Positions 8,801-17,988 are shown, numbered from the stretch's first letter. The stretch is DNA of 53,788 nt from JBCCCJ01 sp039029315 (GCA_039029315.1 JBCCGK010000082.1:1-53788); one strand, 5' to 3'. Made by a program: numbers and translations. The notes: a model not told the origin generated them from the sequence alone.

Positions 8801-9265
8801 ATGACTCCTATTCGCTTTCGCTGCCAACACTTCATCCCGATCCCCCCACAAGAGATTAGTGCCAATATTGCTGATATGTCGCGCTGAGAAGAATTCACAG
8901 GATATGGGGTTCTTCCCGGAATCAGAAGTGCGTCCTATGATACCCGAACAGATGATATGATTGGATCGAGAATTCGGGTCCAGAATACAGATGGCTCAAC
9001 CCATGTCGAAGAAATCTATACCTGGAATCCCCAAAAAGCGATTGGCATAAAGTTATGCGACTTCTCCCCTCCCCTCAATAAACTTGCCTCACACTTTCTG
9101 GAAGATTGGCAGTTTGAGGAACGAACAGATGGAACGCAGGTTCGAAGAGCCTTCCAGTTATTTCCGCGTTCAGCTTTTACTCGCCCATTCTTGTGGATCA
9201 TTTCGCTCTTTTTCAGAAAAGCAATTGCCCATCATTTAAGAGAAATGGCAAATTCTCCTCGCTGA
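8801..9265 (+). pseudogene. SRPBCC-family protein gene broken by an in-frame TGA
   Basis: Reading from the ATG at 8801, the frame runs through SANIADMSR, meets TGA at 8885-8887, then continues without shift as EEFTGYGVLPGIRSASYDTR and on to 9265. In SRPBCC (START/Bet v1-like, polyketide-cyclase-type) proteins this point is normally Trp (MSRWxEFxGYG), so one G-to-A change (TGG to TGA) explains the stop. The rest of the domain (strands SRIRVQN, EEIYTWNP, FLEDWQFEE, a Pro-Arg pair and a C-terminal helix) is intact. TGA is a normal stop elsewhere in this window, so recoding is unlikely. Recent inactivation or a sequencing error both fit. Confidence 0.78.
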
Positions 9266-9319
9266 GGGTAGGCGTGCACACACATCCCTTCCCCGAAAAT
9301 TTTGACCAAAAGGGAGAGC

Positions 9320-9742
9320 GTGAAAGAAAAATCCATATATTGCTTACTCCCAACTCCTTTGCGCTTGAAACGACGACACTTCATCTTCCTCACCTCTGCT
9401 GGGATTGCCGCCATTGGCATTCCGGTATTATATTCCAAACTGGGCTCAATCGAATTTCCTCAACTATTAGCCCAGCCTGAATTATTGGAGAGTATTTGGG
9501 ACCGAGATACTATCTCTGGCATCGGTCAGGCCTATCTGGAAACTCACCCATCTGAAGATCGACAAAACCGGCTGGTCAAACTCCTCTATCAGGACATCCC
9601 ACAAGATAAAGTCGATGCGGGTCAGATTGCAGAAGCGATTAAACGAGATTTTCAGGCAGGAGATCTGGTGGAAGTTGACGGGTGGATTCTCTCCAGAACC
9701 GAAGCACGCCAATGTGCACTTTTCTCTCTTACTTCTTCCTAA
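9320..9742 (+). CDS. Tat-exported small subunit partner of GMC dehydrogenase
   Basis: About 140 residues with a twin-arginine leader (LKRRHFIFLTSAGIAAIGIPV) near the N-terminus. The start is uncertain: GTG at 9320 is preceded by AGGGAG at 9311, while a TTG at 9302 is the alternative. The C-terminus, with DGWILSRTEARQCALF, is like that of small subunits that accompany membrane or periplasmic GMC dehydrogenases (gluconate 2-dehydrogenase subunit 3 type), which help export the flavoprotein, as the flavoprotein has no leader of its own. It lies 9 bp before the GMC gene, which strongly supports a two-subunit enzyme. Confidence 0.65.
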   Translation: MKEKSIYCLLPTPLRLKRRHFIFLTSAGIAAIGIPVLYSKLGSIEFPQLLAQPELLESIWDRDTISGIGQAYLETHPSEDRQNRLVKLLYQDIPQDKVDAGQIAEAIKRDFQAGDLVEVDGWILSRTEARQCALFSLTSS

Positions 9743-9751
9743 GCCATTCTT

Positions 9752-11287
9752 ATGCATATCGACGCACGGACTCTTGAGAATAACACCATCATAGAAGGAG
9801 ACATCTGCATCGTGGGATCTGGCGCAGCCGGACTAAGTATGGCGCTTGATTGGTTGAACACAGGTCACAAAGTAATTCTGCTGGAAAGTGGCGGCTTTGA
9901 GTATGAGAATAGAGTGCAGGATTTGGGACAGGGGACTTCATCGGGTCAGACATACTATCCTTTACGTGCTTGTCGCCTTCGTTATTTTGGGGGGACAACC
10001 GGACATTGGGCTGGAATGTGTTCCCCCTTCGACAACATAGATTTTGTCAAACGAGATTGGGTGCCCCATAGTGGTTGGCCCATCAGCAGACAAGATCTGG
10101 ATCCCTATTATGAGCGCGCACACAAGGTGCTTCAACTTGGCCCTTATATCTATGAGTTAAGTCATTGGCAACAGACATTTCCCACATTCGAGGCCCTTCC
10201 CCTGGACCAGGACGTCATCTGGAACAAGATGTGGCAATTCAGCCAAGCCAGATATATTCACGAATACAAGGATACCATTGTTCAAGCTTCCAACATCCAT
10301 CTCTATACCCATGCCAATGTGATCAATATCGAAGCCAATGAATCGGTATCTTCCATCAACAGACTTGAGGCAACAAACTATGCAGGCAACTCCTTCTCCG
10401 TGAAAGCCAAACAATATGTCTTGGCGTGTGGGTCCATTCAGAATGCGCGCCTCTTGTTGGCATCCAATCAACAAGCCCCTAATGGCATCGGAAACGACCA
10501 TGACAATGTAGGTCGATATTTCATGGAACATCTGGAAGTTGCTTGTGCACAACTCTGGCTGAACAAAGCATACTCCACGGATCTGTTCAAATGGCCAGCG
10601 GAGCCCAACACGCCCAGAGCCGAACTTGCCATTACCGAACAAACTCAAATTGCGCACAAAATCCTCAATGGAACCAGTTCGTTTGCGTCGCTTGCAGGAA
10701 GGCTTGCCAGAAAATCCCGCATGGAAATCTGGCAGGATCAAGATTCGCGCAAAAACATGGAGAACATGAAGAACATGTACGCTTCAGGCCATGAGGCCTC
10801 CCAGCAATCTGAAGGTCCCCTCCAAAGAGCCTATCAATTGAGTGTTCGAATTGAGCAGGCGCCCAATCCGAACTCACGGATAAGCCTTGGGACAGACAAA
10901 GACGAATTTGGCGTTCCACTCGTGCATCTTCATTGGGATCTAACCGAGCTGGACAAGCGAAGTATCCGGACGATCTATCAAATCATTGGTCAACAGGTAG
11001 GCATTGCAGGCATTGGCCGCGTCCGCCTGGACGAATTTTTGCGAGAGGATGCTGAACCTGGTTTCCCTGACAGTACCAATGGTGGTTGGCATCATATGGG
11101 AACTACCCGAATGAGCGACGCACCTCAGAATGGAGTCGTTGATGCCAATTGTCAGGTTCATGGACTCTCCAATCTGTTTGTTGCCGGTGCAGGCTGCTAT
11201 TCCACCTCGGGTGCGCCTAATCCCACCCTCACGCTGGTGGCATTGTCCTTACGCTTGTCGGACTACCTCAAGGGTAAGCTGTCATAA
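9752..11287 (+). CDS. GMC-family FAD-dependent oxidoreductase
   Basis: The 511-residue protein has the FAD dinucleotide motif GSGAAG at residues 22-27 within IVGSGAAGLSMA, a LESGG strand end, GGTTGHWAGMC at about 75-85 (FAD contact), and the C-terminal GMC signature with GGWHHMGTTRMS and GAPNPTLTLVALSLRL. The His of WHHMG is in the place of the catalytic base. There is no cofactor-independent signal peptide, which fits co-export with the Tat-bearing 9320-9742 product. It would oxidise a sugar or alcohol in the periplasm and pass electrons on; the substrate is unknown. The operon with the small subunit is tight. Confidence 0.88.
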   Translation: MHIDARTLENNTIIEGDICIVGSGAAGLSMALDWLNTGHKVILLESGGFEYENRVQDLGQGTSSGQTYYPLRACRLRYFGGTTGHWAGMCSPFDNIDFVKRDWVPHSGWPISRQDLDPYYERAHKVLQLGPYIYELSHWQQTFPTFEALPLDQDVIWNKMWQFSQARYIHEYKDTIVQASNIHLYTHANVINIEANESVSSINRLEATNYAGNSFSVKAKQYVLACGSIQNARLLLASNQQAPNGIGNDHDNVGRYFMEHLEVACAQLWLNKAYSTDLFKWPAEPNTPRAELAITEQTQIAHKILNGTSSFASLAGRLARKSRMEIWQDQDSRKNMENMKNMYASGHEASQQSEGPLQRAYQLSVRIEQAPNPNSRISLGTDKDEFGVPLVHLHWDLTELDKRSIRTIYQIIGQQVGIAGIGRVRLDEFLREDAEPGFPDSTNGGWHHMGTTRMSDAPQNGVVDANCQVHGLSNLFVAGAGCYSTSGAPNPTLTLVALSLRLSDYLKGKLS

Positions 11288-11482
11288 GTTGGTCAAATAG
11301 CATTCTCCTGAACAGGTGAAATAATATTCACATACGCACCTGAGAATATTCCTCATGTTCTCCAATAGCGGTTGTCAGGCGTGAAAATAAGATTTTACAA
11401 AAATCCGGAATATTCAGCAAAAATGACAATCTTTATTGGGTGATCCATTCAATTTCGCCCGAAACAATTCAAATATCACACA

Positions 11483-12976
11483 ATGCCTCGAAGATTTGTA
11501 ATTGACAAGCTCCCATTCTATGCGCATTCCATCGCGCTTGCATATACCTATGTGCAGCAAAGCCCTCAGGAAAAGATTGATCTTTCTCCTTCTGTCCAGA
11601 AGGAATTGATGACGCTTGGGCCGATCTTCATGAAAGATGCTCACATTCCGAGCCAAGACCATCTGGCAGAACAGGAGTTGGAGACGAGGGCTTCTGCACT
11701 CTTGAACGCGATTTATTCTGAGCTCACAGGTGCCTATGCTTCTTTGGACCCCGTGGAGGGCCTCACCCGAATGATGCAATATGGAATCTACTTTGTTGCT
11801 GAATATGGAGAGATTGTGGACCCTGGAGTCTTGCCAGATGAAGGAGATTTTGCAGTAACGGATGCCTATGTCTATGGAAGTCTCAGGGAGATCCCCCTCC
11901 CCGAAAAAGAGGAAGTTGGCTCTCGCGGTTCCCTCTTCGATCAGGAAGATCCGCCTGAAGAGGCGACAACCATAGAGGTATTCTATGCTACAGATCGTGA
12001 GAGGACCGGCAAAGACGAACCAGAAGACATCTATGGAGGGGGAAGGAGTCGAAGAAAAGACCCTCTGCAAGGGCCGGTGGAATATGGGATTTGTGAAGTC
12101 AGCATTCCCCCGAATCATAAAGTCGGTGAGATTGAAGCACCTGTCTGGTGGAAACTTGAGTTCACGCCCAATCCTGAAAAGCATGTTGTTCTGCTGAAAG
12201 TAGAAGCCAGCCCCAAGGATGCCTTTTTCCAGAAAATGCGCCAGACGGTTGAGTCAGCCAGTCGAAAAGAAGCGTTTGTGTTTGTTCATGGATACAATGT
12301 AGAATTTCACGAAGCTGCCAAACGCAGTGGCCAAATGGCCTTTGACATGGGATTCGATGGCGCTCCTATCATGTATAGTTGGCCTTCCAGAGGTTCTACC
12401 CCCGCCTATACCATCGATGAAGCGAATATCCAGTGGACCAAGAAGCACTTGCAGGATTTCTTGCAAGATGTCTCTGATCAGTCCGGTGCAGAAACCATTC
12501 ATCTGATTGCCCATAGCATGGGGAATCGTGCCCTCTCCAGAGCGTTTGCAGATTTGAGCAAAGAACAAGAAGAGAAGCTCGGCGAGACATTCAAGAATGT
12601 CATCTTGACAGCACCGGACATCGATGCAGACGTCTTCAAATCAGAGATTGCACCTGCCATGCTCAAATCTAAGTCCCACATCACCCTGTATGCCTCCTCC
12701 ACGGATCGGGCTCTTCAACTCTCCAAGAAGATTCATGGTCATCCACGTGCTGGCGACTCAGGAGATTTTTTGGTGGTCTTGCCTGGCATGGACACCATAG
12801 ATGCAACGAATGCCAACACAGAACTACTCGGGCATTCCTATTTTGCAGATAGCGTGGATATTATCTCAGATATTGTCCAGATTTTGAGTGAAGGCACACA
12901 GGCATCCAAACGGAAAGGACTTGAAAAACAATCGAATGATATGGGCGACTACTGGATCGTCCCTGAGAAATCATAG
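11483..12976 (+). CDS. DUF900-type alpha/beta hydrolase with N-terminal helical extension
   Basis: Residues from about 165 to 480 form an alpha/beta hydrolase of the DUF900 type: EVFYATDRER opens the domain, FVHGYNVEF is the oxyanion strand, IAHSMGN carries the nucleophile Ser345, APDIDADVF the acid Asp and LGHSYF the His. The first 160 residues are separate: a helical region with a segment around LTRMMQYGIYFVAEYGEI and a nearby VTDAYVYG that recalls the DUF1232 (YkvA) pattern. That reading is tentative. No signal peptide is present, so it is cytoplasmic or surface-associated. It stands alone, with 195 bp before it and a hairpin after it. Confidence 0.8.
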   Translation: MPRRFVIDKLPFYAHSIALAYTYVQQSPQEKIDLSPSVQKELMTLGPIFMKDAHIPSQDHLAEQELETRASALLNAIYSELTGAYASLDPVEGLTRMMQYGIYFVAEYGEIVDPGVLPDEGDFAVTDAYVYGSLREIPLPEKEEVGSRGSLFDQEDPPEEATTIEVFYATDRERTGKDEPEDIYGGGRSRRKDPLQGPVEYGICEVSIPPNHKVGEIEAPVWWKLEFTPNPEKHVVLLKVEASPKDAFFQKMRQTVESASRKEAFVFVHGYNVEFHEAAKRSGQMAFDMGFDGAPIMYSWPSRGSTPAYTIDEANIQWTKKHLQDFLQDVSDQSGAETIHLIAHSMGNRALSRAFADLSKEQEEKLGETFKNVILTAPDIDADVFKSEIAPAMLKSKSHITLYASSTDRALQLSKKIHGHPRAGDSGDFLVVLPGMDTIDATNANTELLGHSYFADSVDIISDIVQILSEGTQASKRKGLEKQSNDMGDYWIVPEKS

Positions 12977-13010
12977 GAGAAGGCAATGTCTTTGTATGGC
13001 ATATTTCCTT

Positions 13011-13028
13011 GACAAGCTTCTGCTTGTC
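13011..13028 (+). terminator. Hairpin after the DUF900 hydrolase gene
   Basis: A 7-bp stem (GACAAGC / GCTTGTC) with a TTCT loop lies 34 bp after the stop codon. No T-run follows, so terminator function is uncertain. Confidence 0.3.
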
Positions 13029-13071
13029 ATCTCTCCCTCTATGACTGAAGTAGTCCATCTGCCTGGTAAGT

Positions 13072-13205
13072 AAGTAGATGGACAACATTAGGGTTGATTT
13101 TGGGTATAAGGGAAGTAGGGGATATACTGGCTTGATGGGTAAGATTTCTACCTTATTTCCCCTATGCCCCCTATATCCCTCACAAATAATTGTGTCCCCC
13201 TACTT
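13072..13205. repeat. 134-bp palindromic intergenic repeat, copy B
   Basis: Full-length match to 3594-3727, in the same orientation, with the same AAGTAG and CTACTT ends and TA flanks. It sits between convergent genes. Confidence 0.85.
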
Positions 13206-13215
13206 AATTGGATTA

Positions 13216-13713
13216 CTATTTCATCGATTTCTTGATGCGTTTGATGGCCCACTCATAATGACTGGAAGTATTAGAGATCAGGTAGGCCCCCAAAGAGGTG
13301 CTACCGGTCCAGGCAAATCTCTTTTTCTCAAATAATTCCTCTTCGGAGTGCTGCTGGATGATGGTCTGTACTTGTTGATAGGAATCTTGCAAAGAAGCCA
13401 AAACCGTCTCTAGTTCCATCTCCTGATATATTTGCCAGATGTGTCGGTTGAGATCAGGCAGCGTCTTCCAGCTATATCCTTTGGCAGGCATGTCAGGTTT
13501 GTCGCCCCGCATACCGACTTCATACCAACTTGCCATCATCAAGTGCCAATGATGAAGGTGAGCCAGGATATCTCGTACATTTCTGTTCAGGCTTCCTGTC
13601 GGAAACTCCTTTGTCAATTCTTCCTGTGAATACCCTTCTATCAGATTCATCAATTGCTGATAAGCCTGTTGACTTCGTGCCAGGAGTTCATGTTTGGAGC
13701 TTGGTTTGGGCAT
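13216..13713 (-). CDS. ClbS/DfsB-family four-helix-bundle protein
   Basis: This 165-residue protein is all-helical with the DinB-like pattern: SKHELLARSQQAYQQLMNLI as helix 1, NRNVRDILAHLHHWHLMMASW with the HLHHWH cluster in helix 2, and a C-terminal SHYEWAIKRIKK with a His. Members of the ClbS/DfsB branch include the colibactin-resistance cyclopropane hydrolase ClbS; most members are uncharacterised. The ATG at 13713 is preferred over an upstream TTG at 13725. It is leftward and unlinked in function to its neighbours. Confidence 0.82.
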   Translation of the reverse strand: MPKPSSKHELLARSQQAYQQLMNLIEGYSQEELTKEFPTGSLNRNVRDILAHLHHWHLMMASWYEVGMRGDKPDMPAKGYSWKTLPDLNRHIWQIYQEMELETVLASLQDSYQQVQTIIQQHSEEELFEKKRFAWTGSTSLGAYLISNTSSHYEWAIKRIKKSMK

Positions 13714-13807
13714 CCGAGCAGGCAATTATTGAGTAAAAATAATCGTCCTCCCTTCAAAAAGCGAATCACAAGAGGCGCAATCGAACGATACTTCTTCCTT
13801 CTTCCCC

Positions 13808-14611
13808 TTATGGCAGCCTGACAATGGTTTCTGTTGTTCGAATCAACTGCTCAATCACAGTTTCTTTATGCGCATCCTGATGTGCGCCCCCAAAATCACC
13901 AGAATCGTTGTCGAAATATTTGCCTGTTATCCCCTTGTATGCCTCTGACAGTGCCAGGTCGTATAAGATATCTGCTCCTTTATCTGCGGAAGACCAATGA
14001 TGCCCGAATGCTTCCCGTACCATATTGGTATTCAACAATGAGCCTGGATTGACAGCAATGACAGATATATCTGGTACTGTTCTCGCCAAATGAAAGCTCC
14101 ACATGGTGATGGCCAGTTTGCTTTGGGCATAGGTGGCTCTTTCTGACAGGTGTTCCTGCCCGGTCAACGCTTTCCAGGAAATCAAGGATTGGGCTGCAGA
14201 ACTGAGGTTGAGAACCCGCGGCTCCGTTCCTTTGCGAAGCAATGGAATCAAGGCATGGGTCTGAATATAAGGGGCAAAATAATTGACCACAAAGCGGATA
14301 TCCAGACCGTCCTGATTCAGTTGTGCTGCACTTTTGTAAACGCCAGCATTATTGATCAGGACGTCCAGTTTGGCCAGCTTCCCGATGACCGCTTCGGTCA
14401 TCTGCCTGACAGCAGACAGATCAGAAAAATCTGCCACAAACCCATCGATATCGGGATTGGCAGACAGTGTTTTGATTTCCTCTATAACTTGTGCCAATTT
14501 CTCAGAATTCCTCCCGTGGAGATAGAGTTCATGTCCTTCTTTGGCAAATCTGATGGCCGCAAGTTTGCCGATGCCATCTGTACTTCCTGTGATCAGTATG
14601 GTCTTCTTCAT
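13808..14611 (-). CDS. Short-chain dehydrogenase/reductase
   Basis: The 267-residue protein is a classical SDR: TGSTDGIG cofactor motif at residues 8-15, NNAG at 87-90, catalytic Ser in LNLSSAA, and Tyr161/Lys165 in YAQSK. HGRNSEK after the second strand (Arg-Asn) favours NADP(H). The insert with FAPYIQTHALIPLL and the GHHWSSADKGAD segment are of the retinol-dehydrogenase-like branch. Its start overlaps the stop of the upstream LLM gene by 4 bp (ATGA), so the two are translationally coupled. The substrate is not evident. Confidence 0.88.
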   Translation of the reverse strand: MKKTILITGSTDGIGKLAAIRFAKEGHELYLHGRNSEKLAQVIEEIKTLSANPDIDGFVADFSDLSAVRQMTEAVIGKLAKLDVLINNAGVYKSAAQLNQDGLDIRFVVNYFAPYIQTHALIPLLRKGTEPRVLNLSSAAQSLISWKALTGQEHLSERATYAQSKLAITMWSFHLARTVPDISVIAVNPGSLLNTNMVREAFGHHWSSADKGADILYDLALSEAYKGITGKYFDNDSGDFGGAHQDAHKETVIEQLIRTTETIVRLP

Positions 14612-15585
14612 GATGAATTGCTTTCTGTTTTATTTGCGTGAAAATGGGGCAATATCTTATTCGCCAGCTCTTCCAGGGTTTCTTCTATATCCCGGGAATT
14701 GAATCGCAGATTCAGGGCGACATGGTTGACCCCATTGTCTTCCAACAGGCGAAGATACTTCATCAAATAATTGACCCCCAAACTGAACCCTAAATGAATA
14801 GGGTTGGGCTTGGCATTTTCTTCCTTTTGCAGGTCTACATAAAGGGGTTGCATGAATGGCTTGTCGTATTTCTGGCTGGTAGCCACCAACTCCCGCCATT
14901 GCGTGATCGTATATTGTTGTTGGCCGATATTCTTTGGATAGGACATCCAGCCATCTCCATTTTCTGCATTCCATTTGAGGCTTTGTCGGCTATACCCTGT
15001 GATCAGCATGGGAATCTTATGGCCGACAGCTTTGGGCAATACATCTATATGACCGGGCAATCGCCCATAAGGAATGGAATGGAGGACAGGGAAGGACTGT
15101 TGAGCCTGACGAATATACGCAAAGGACTCCCGAAATAGTTCTCCCCGCTGCTCATAGTCAATCCCCATAGCCGGATATTCGCTAGGTCTATCCCCTGAAG
15201 CCACTCCCAGAATCAATCTCCCATCAGAGAGTTGGTCAATGCTTGCTGCGGATTTGGCTATATGTACCGGATGATGAAGAGGTAAGGCGATGCTGGCGAT
15301 CCCTAATGCAATCTTGTTTGTGTGCGCAGTGAGATAGCCCAAGTAAGTAAATGGATCAAATGTCTGTCCTGCATCGCCAAAAGATGGCACATGGAAGGGG
15401 ACATCCCGTATCCAGATGGCTTTGAATCCCAATTGCTCCACAAGCTTCACGCGCTTCAGGTGGTCTTTCATTTCTGGCACCGGCTGTTGGCCATAGGATT
15501 CAACAGGGATCACCATCCCAATACTTAATTTTCCGGGCTGAAAAACGCTGTTGTATGCCTTGTTGATTGGTTCAAATCTTGTCAT
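14608..15585 (-). CDS. Luciferase-like (LLM) flavin-dependent oxidoreductase
   Basis: This 325-residue protein has the LLM-class TIM barrel: KLSIGMVIPVESYG at the start, LGFKAIWIRDVPFHVPSFGDAG, then IASIALPLHHPVHIAKSAASID and LSDGRLILGVASGDRPSEY, which is the conserved flavin-binding stretch of bacterial luciferase-like proteins. The layout matches the BA3436-type subfamily as I know it. It is the first gene of a two-gene unit with the SDR. It would use reduced flavin (FMN or F420); FMN is more likely in Bacteroidota. Confidence 0.85.
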   Translation of the reverse strand: MTRFEPINKAYNSVFQPGKLSIGMVIPVESYGQQPVPEMKDHLKRVKLVEQLGFKAIWIRDVPFHVPSFGDAGQTFDPFTYLGYLTAHTNKIALGIASIALPLHHPVHIAKSAASIDQLSDGRLILGVASGDRPSEYPAMGIDYEQRGELFRESFAYIRQAQQSFPVLHSIPYGRLPGHIDVLPKAVGHKIPMLITGYSRQSLKWNAENGDGWMSYPKNIGQQQYTITQWRELVATSQKYDKPFMQPLYVDLQKEENAKPNPIHLGFSLGVNYLMKYLRLLEDNGVNHVALNLRFNSRDIEETLEELANKILPHFHANKTESNSS

Positions 15586-15629
15586 GTTCCTTTGCCTTTT
15601 CAGCTATAAAATCCTTCTAGTGGGACTTA

Positions 15630-15790
15630 GAGACTGTTTGAAAATCTGTCACTTATTTTTTGTATGCGTCTTTTTTCCTCATTCGGCGGCTTTTTTTGTT
15701 CTCATAACACCACTATGAGAACAAAAAAGGGCCTTGGCTGAGAAAAAAATACTCCATAAAAATTCTCAGCACAGATTCCAAAACAGTCTC
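15630..15790. mobile_element. 161-bp MITE-like element, copy 2 (TSD TTA)
   Basis: Ends GAGACTGTTTG and AAACAGTCTC, flanked by TTA at 15627-15629 and 15791-15793. The length equals copies 1 and 3. It fills part of the 449-bp gap between the LLM and ABC genes. Confidence 0.9.
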
Positions 15791-15821
15791 TTAAATGAAA
15801 AATATTCGGCTTGCTGCACAG

Positions 15822-15903
15822 AGATTTTTCCTCATCCAAGGCCTTTTTGATGTGCATAGTTAGCTATGCAAAGAAGAAATAACGCAGAATGAGGGAAAAA
15901 GAT
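15822..15903. repeat. Palindromic element distantly like the 161-bp MITEs
   Basis: An outer imperfect pair (ATTTTTCCTCAT / ATGAGGGAAAAAGAT) encloses a perfect 7-bp hairpin (TGCATAG at 15853-15859 with CTATGCA at 15864-15870). Read on the minus strand, CTATGC, CAAAAAGGCCTTG and TGAGGAAAAA follow the same order as CTATGAG, CAAAAAAGAGCCTTG and TGAGAAAAAA in the 161-bp elements, so it may be a diverged relative. The rest of the gap to 16034 shows nothing more. Confidence 0.5.
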
Positions 15904-16034
15904 CAAGAATGAACCTGATTTATTTATGTTTACGTACTAGAGCAAAATGAATCCGGCATCTGAAACATTGATCCTGTAGCCATCAATTCGATATGGGTAA
16001 ATACAGCTATCAGTGAAGGGGATTTTCTACCCCA

Positions 16035-16736
16035 CTAATCATATTTCTTGTCCAGGCTGATGATTTTTCCATCTGCCAATTCAATGGTGCGATCGCTGGC
16101 TTTGGCGAAATCTGTATCGTGGGTTACTGCGATGATCGTTTGATTGTATTCCTGAGCGAGTTGGCCAAAAATGTCAAACACGATTTGGGCATTTTTGCTG
16201 TCCAGGTTTCCGGTAGGTTCATCGCCCATGATGATGGCTGGATCGTTGATCAAGGCCCTTGCGATAGACACTCTCTGCTGTTGGCCTCCACTCAGTTTTG
16301 AGGCTTGCTTCAGCGCCTGATCTTTCAAGCCCAGAATTTCAAGTTTTCGGTAAGCCCGTTCTTCAATCTCCTCATAGCTATACCTTCCCAACTTCAGGGC
16401 GGGCAGCATGACGTTCTTGAGGCAGGAAAATTCAGGCAAGAGGTAATGAAACTGAAACACAAAGCCGATGTTCTGATTTCGGAGGGAAGAAGATTGGTCG
16501 CTCGTTTTCCCGCTTACCGTTTCTCCCAGAATTTCCAATTCGCCCTCATAGCTGGTGTCCATGGTACTGAGTACATAGAGCAAGGTTGATTTCCCGGAGC
16601 CGCTTTTGCCGACCAGTGTCAGGAACTCCCCTCGATGGACATGGAAGTTGATGTCATCCAATACCTTGAAGGTTACAGGATTGTAGAAATATTTGCCAAT
16701 GCCCTGGGTGCGCAAAACGATATCTGAAGGTGTCAT
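16035..16736 (-). CDS. ABC transporter ATP-binding protein (MacB/LolD type)
   Basis: The 233-residue ATPase has Walker A GKSGSGKST (residues 43-51), Q-loop VFQFHYLLPEFS, signature LSGGQQQR (148-155), Walker B IIMGDE (168-173) and the H-loop in AVTHD. The LLPEFS loop and the short length place it with LolD/MacB/FtsE-type ATPases that work with FtsX-fold permeases. It is the last gene of the efflux operon, 19 bp after the permease, which is its partner. Confidence 0.92.
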   Translation of the reverse strand: MTPSDIVLRTQGIGKYFYNPVTFKVLDDINFHVHRGEFLTLVGKSGSGKSTLLYVLSTMDTSYEGELEILGETVSGKTSDQSSSLRNQNIGFVFQFHYLLPEFSCLKNVMLPALKLGRYSYEEIEERAYRKLEILGLKDQALKQASKLSGGQQQRVSIARALINDPAIIMGDEPTGNLDSKNAQIVFDIFGQLAQEYNQTIIAVTHDTDFAKASDRTIELADGKIISLDKKYD

Positions 16737-16755
16737 GTTATGATTTGTTTGTTGA

Positions 16756-17988
16756 TTATTTTCTAAAAATGTCTACGGGGTCCACATGTGATGCTCTCCG
16801 GGCAGGGATGTATCCTGCAAACACGGTCATCAACAATCCAAGGATAAAGCTTTGGAGGTACAAAGACCATTCATAGGTGATGGGAAAATAGCCCACTGGT
16901 CCCCCCATATATACATTGGACAAAATAAAGATGAGCACTGTTCCAAGTCCCAACCCTATGGTGGTCCCGATCACCCCCATGATCAAGGCTTCCAGAATGA
17001 AGATCACAATGACATCTTTGCTTGCAAAGCCTGTTGCCTTCAGGATGGCGATGTCATCTATTTTTTGCGAAATCGTGGAGCTGAGTATGTTGAAAATGAT
17101 GAAGCCTGCCAGCACGAGGATGGACAATGAAATACTGGTCATCATTGTGCCTCTTGTATTGTCCTGGCTGAGAATGTCTGCATTGGTGGTCTTCCAATCC
17201 TCAACCGTATACTCAGTGATGGTTTGCAGTTGTTGGACATAGGCATCGGTATTGTCCGGGTCCAGGGTGTTTGCATAGATGGTATTGACATATGTAGGCC
17301 CTTCTTTGAGGAATTGTTGGGCTGTATTGATGTTGACATAGGATCTGCTATCATCCAACTTCCGATTCCCAAACGTAAAAATCCCGACAATTCGCAATAC
17401 CTTGCTTACTCCATAGGAGGAAGAGATGGTGATATTATCTCCCACATTCAAGCTGAGTTTTTCTGCTACTCCGCTACCAATGATCACACCATTGGGATTG
17501 GACGGCAAATCCGCTACATTCCCTGCCACCATGTACTTCTGCGTATTGAACATCTCATTGTATTCACTCATGTTCACGCCGATACCCGCACCCTTCACTT
17601 GTGTTTTGCCCCTGTTGTAAAACAAGGTATAGTCAACCTGTGCAATGGCATTGGTGATGTATGGCTCTTCCTGGACCTGATTCAACAGGAACTCAGGATT
17701 GATCAAGGTTTTGGTCAGCGTGGTAATCTGAGGATTGATGATGGCATTCACCTTATGCGTTTCTTCAGGAAGAAGAGATTGACTTAAGACATCATCCCGA
17801 TAGATTTTGACATGGGCGCTACTCTGAAAGATATTGTCTCTGGAGAAGCCACTGAACCCATAGTCCAGTGAATTCATGAAGAGATAGATCGCCACACCCA
17901 ATGCCACTCCAAGAGAAGCCACCATCGTCTGTCGGAATCCCTTGAGAATATGCGTCTGGGCGATGTCTATATTGACTGGAAATCTCAT
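16756..17988 (-). CDS. FtsX-type ABC transporter permease (MacB/LolE-like)
   Basis: About 410 residues. One membrane segment lies at the N-terminus (MVASLGVALGVAIYLFM), followed by a periplasmic MacB-PCD-like domain of about 220 residues, then three membrane segments near the C-terminus (SLSILVLAGFIIFNIL; IFILEALIMGVIGTTIGLG; FILGLLMTVFAGYIPA) and the terminal PARRASHVDPVDIFRK, a typical FtsX-family ending. The start at 17988 is preferred: the longer frame (18015) overlaps the adaptor gene by 17 bp. It works with the downstream ATPase and the upstream adaptor and TolC to move a substrate from the periplasm or inner membrane out of the cell. Confidence 0.88.
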   Translation of the reverse strand: MRFPVNIDIAQTHILKGFRQTMVASLGVALGVAIYLFMNSLDYGFSGFSRDNIFQSSAHVKIYRDDVLSQSLLPEETHKVNAIINPQITTLTKTLINPEFLLNQVQEEPYITNAIAQVDYTLFYNRGKTQVKGAGIGVNMSEYNEMFNTQKYMVAGNVADLPSNPNGVIIGSGVAEKLSLNVGDNITISSSYGVSKVLRIVGIFTFGNRKLDDSRSYVNINTAQQFLKEGPTYVNTIYANTLDPDNTDAYVQQLQTITEYTVEDWKTTNADILSQDNTRGTMMTSISLSILVLAGFIIFNILSSTISQKIDDIAILKATGFASKDVIVIFILEALIMGVIGTTIGLGLGTVLIFILSNVYMGGPVGYFPITYEWSLYLQSFILGLLMTVFAGYIPARRASHVDPVDIFRK

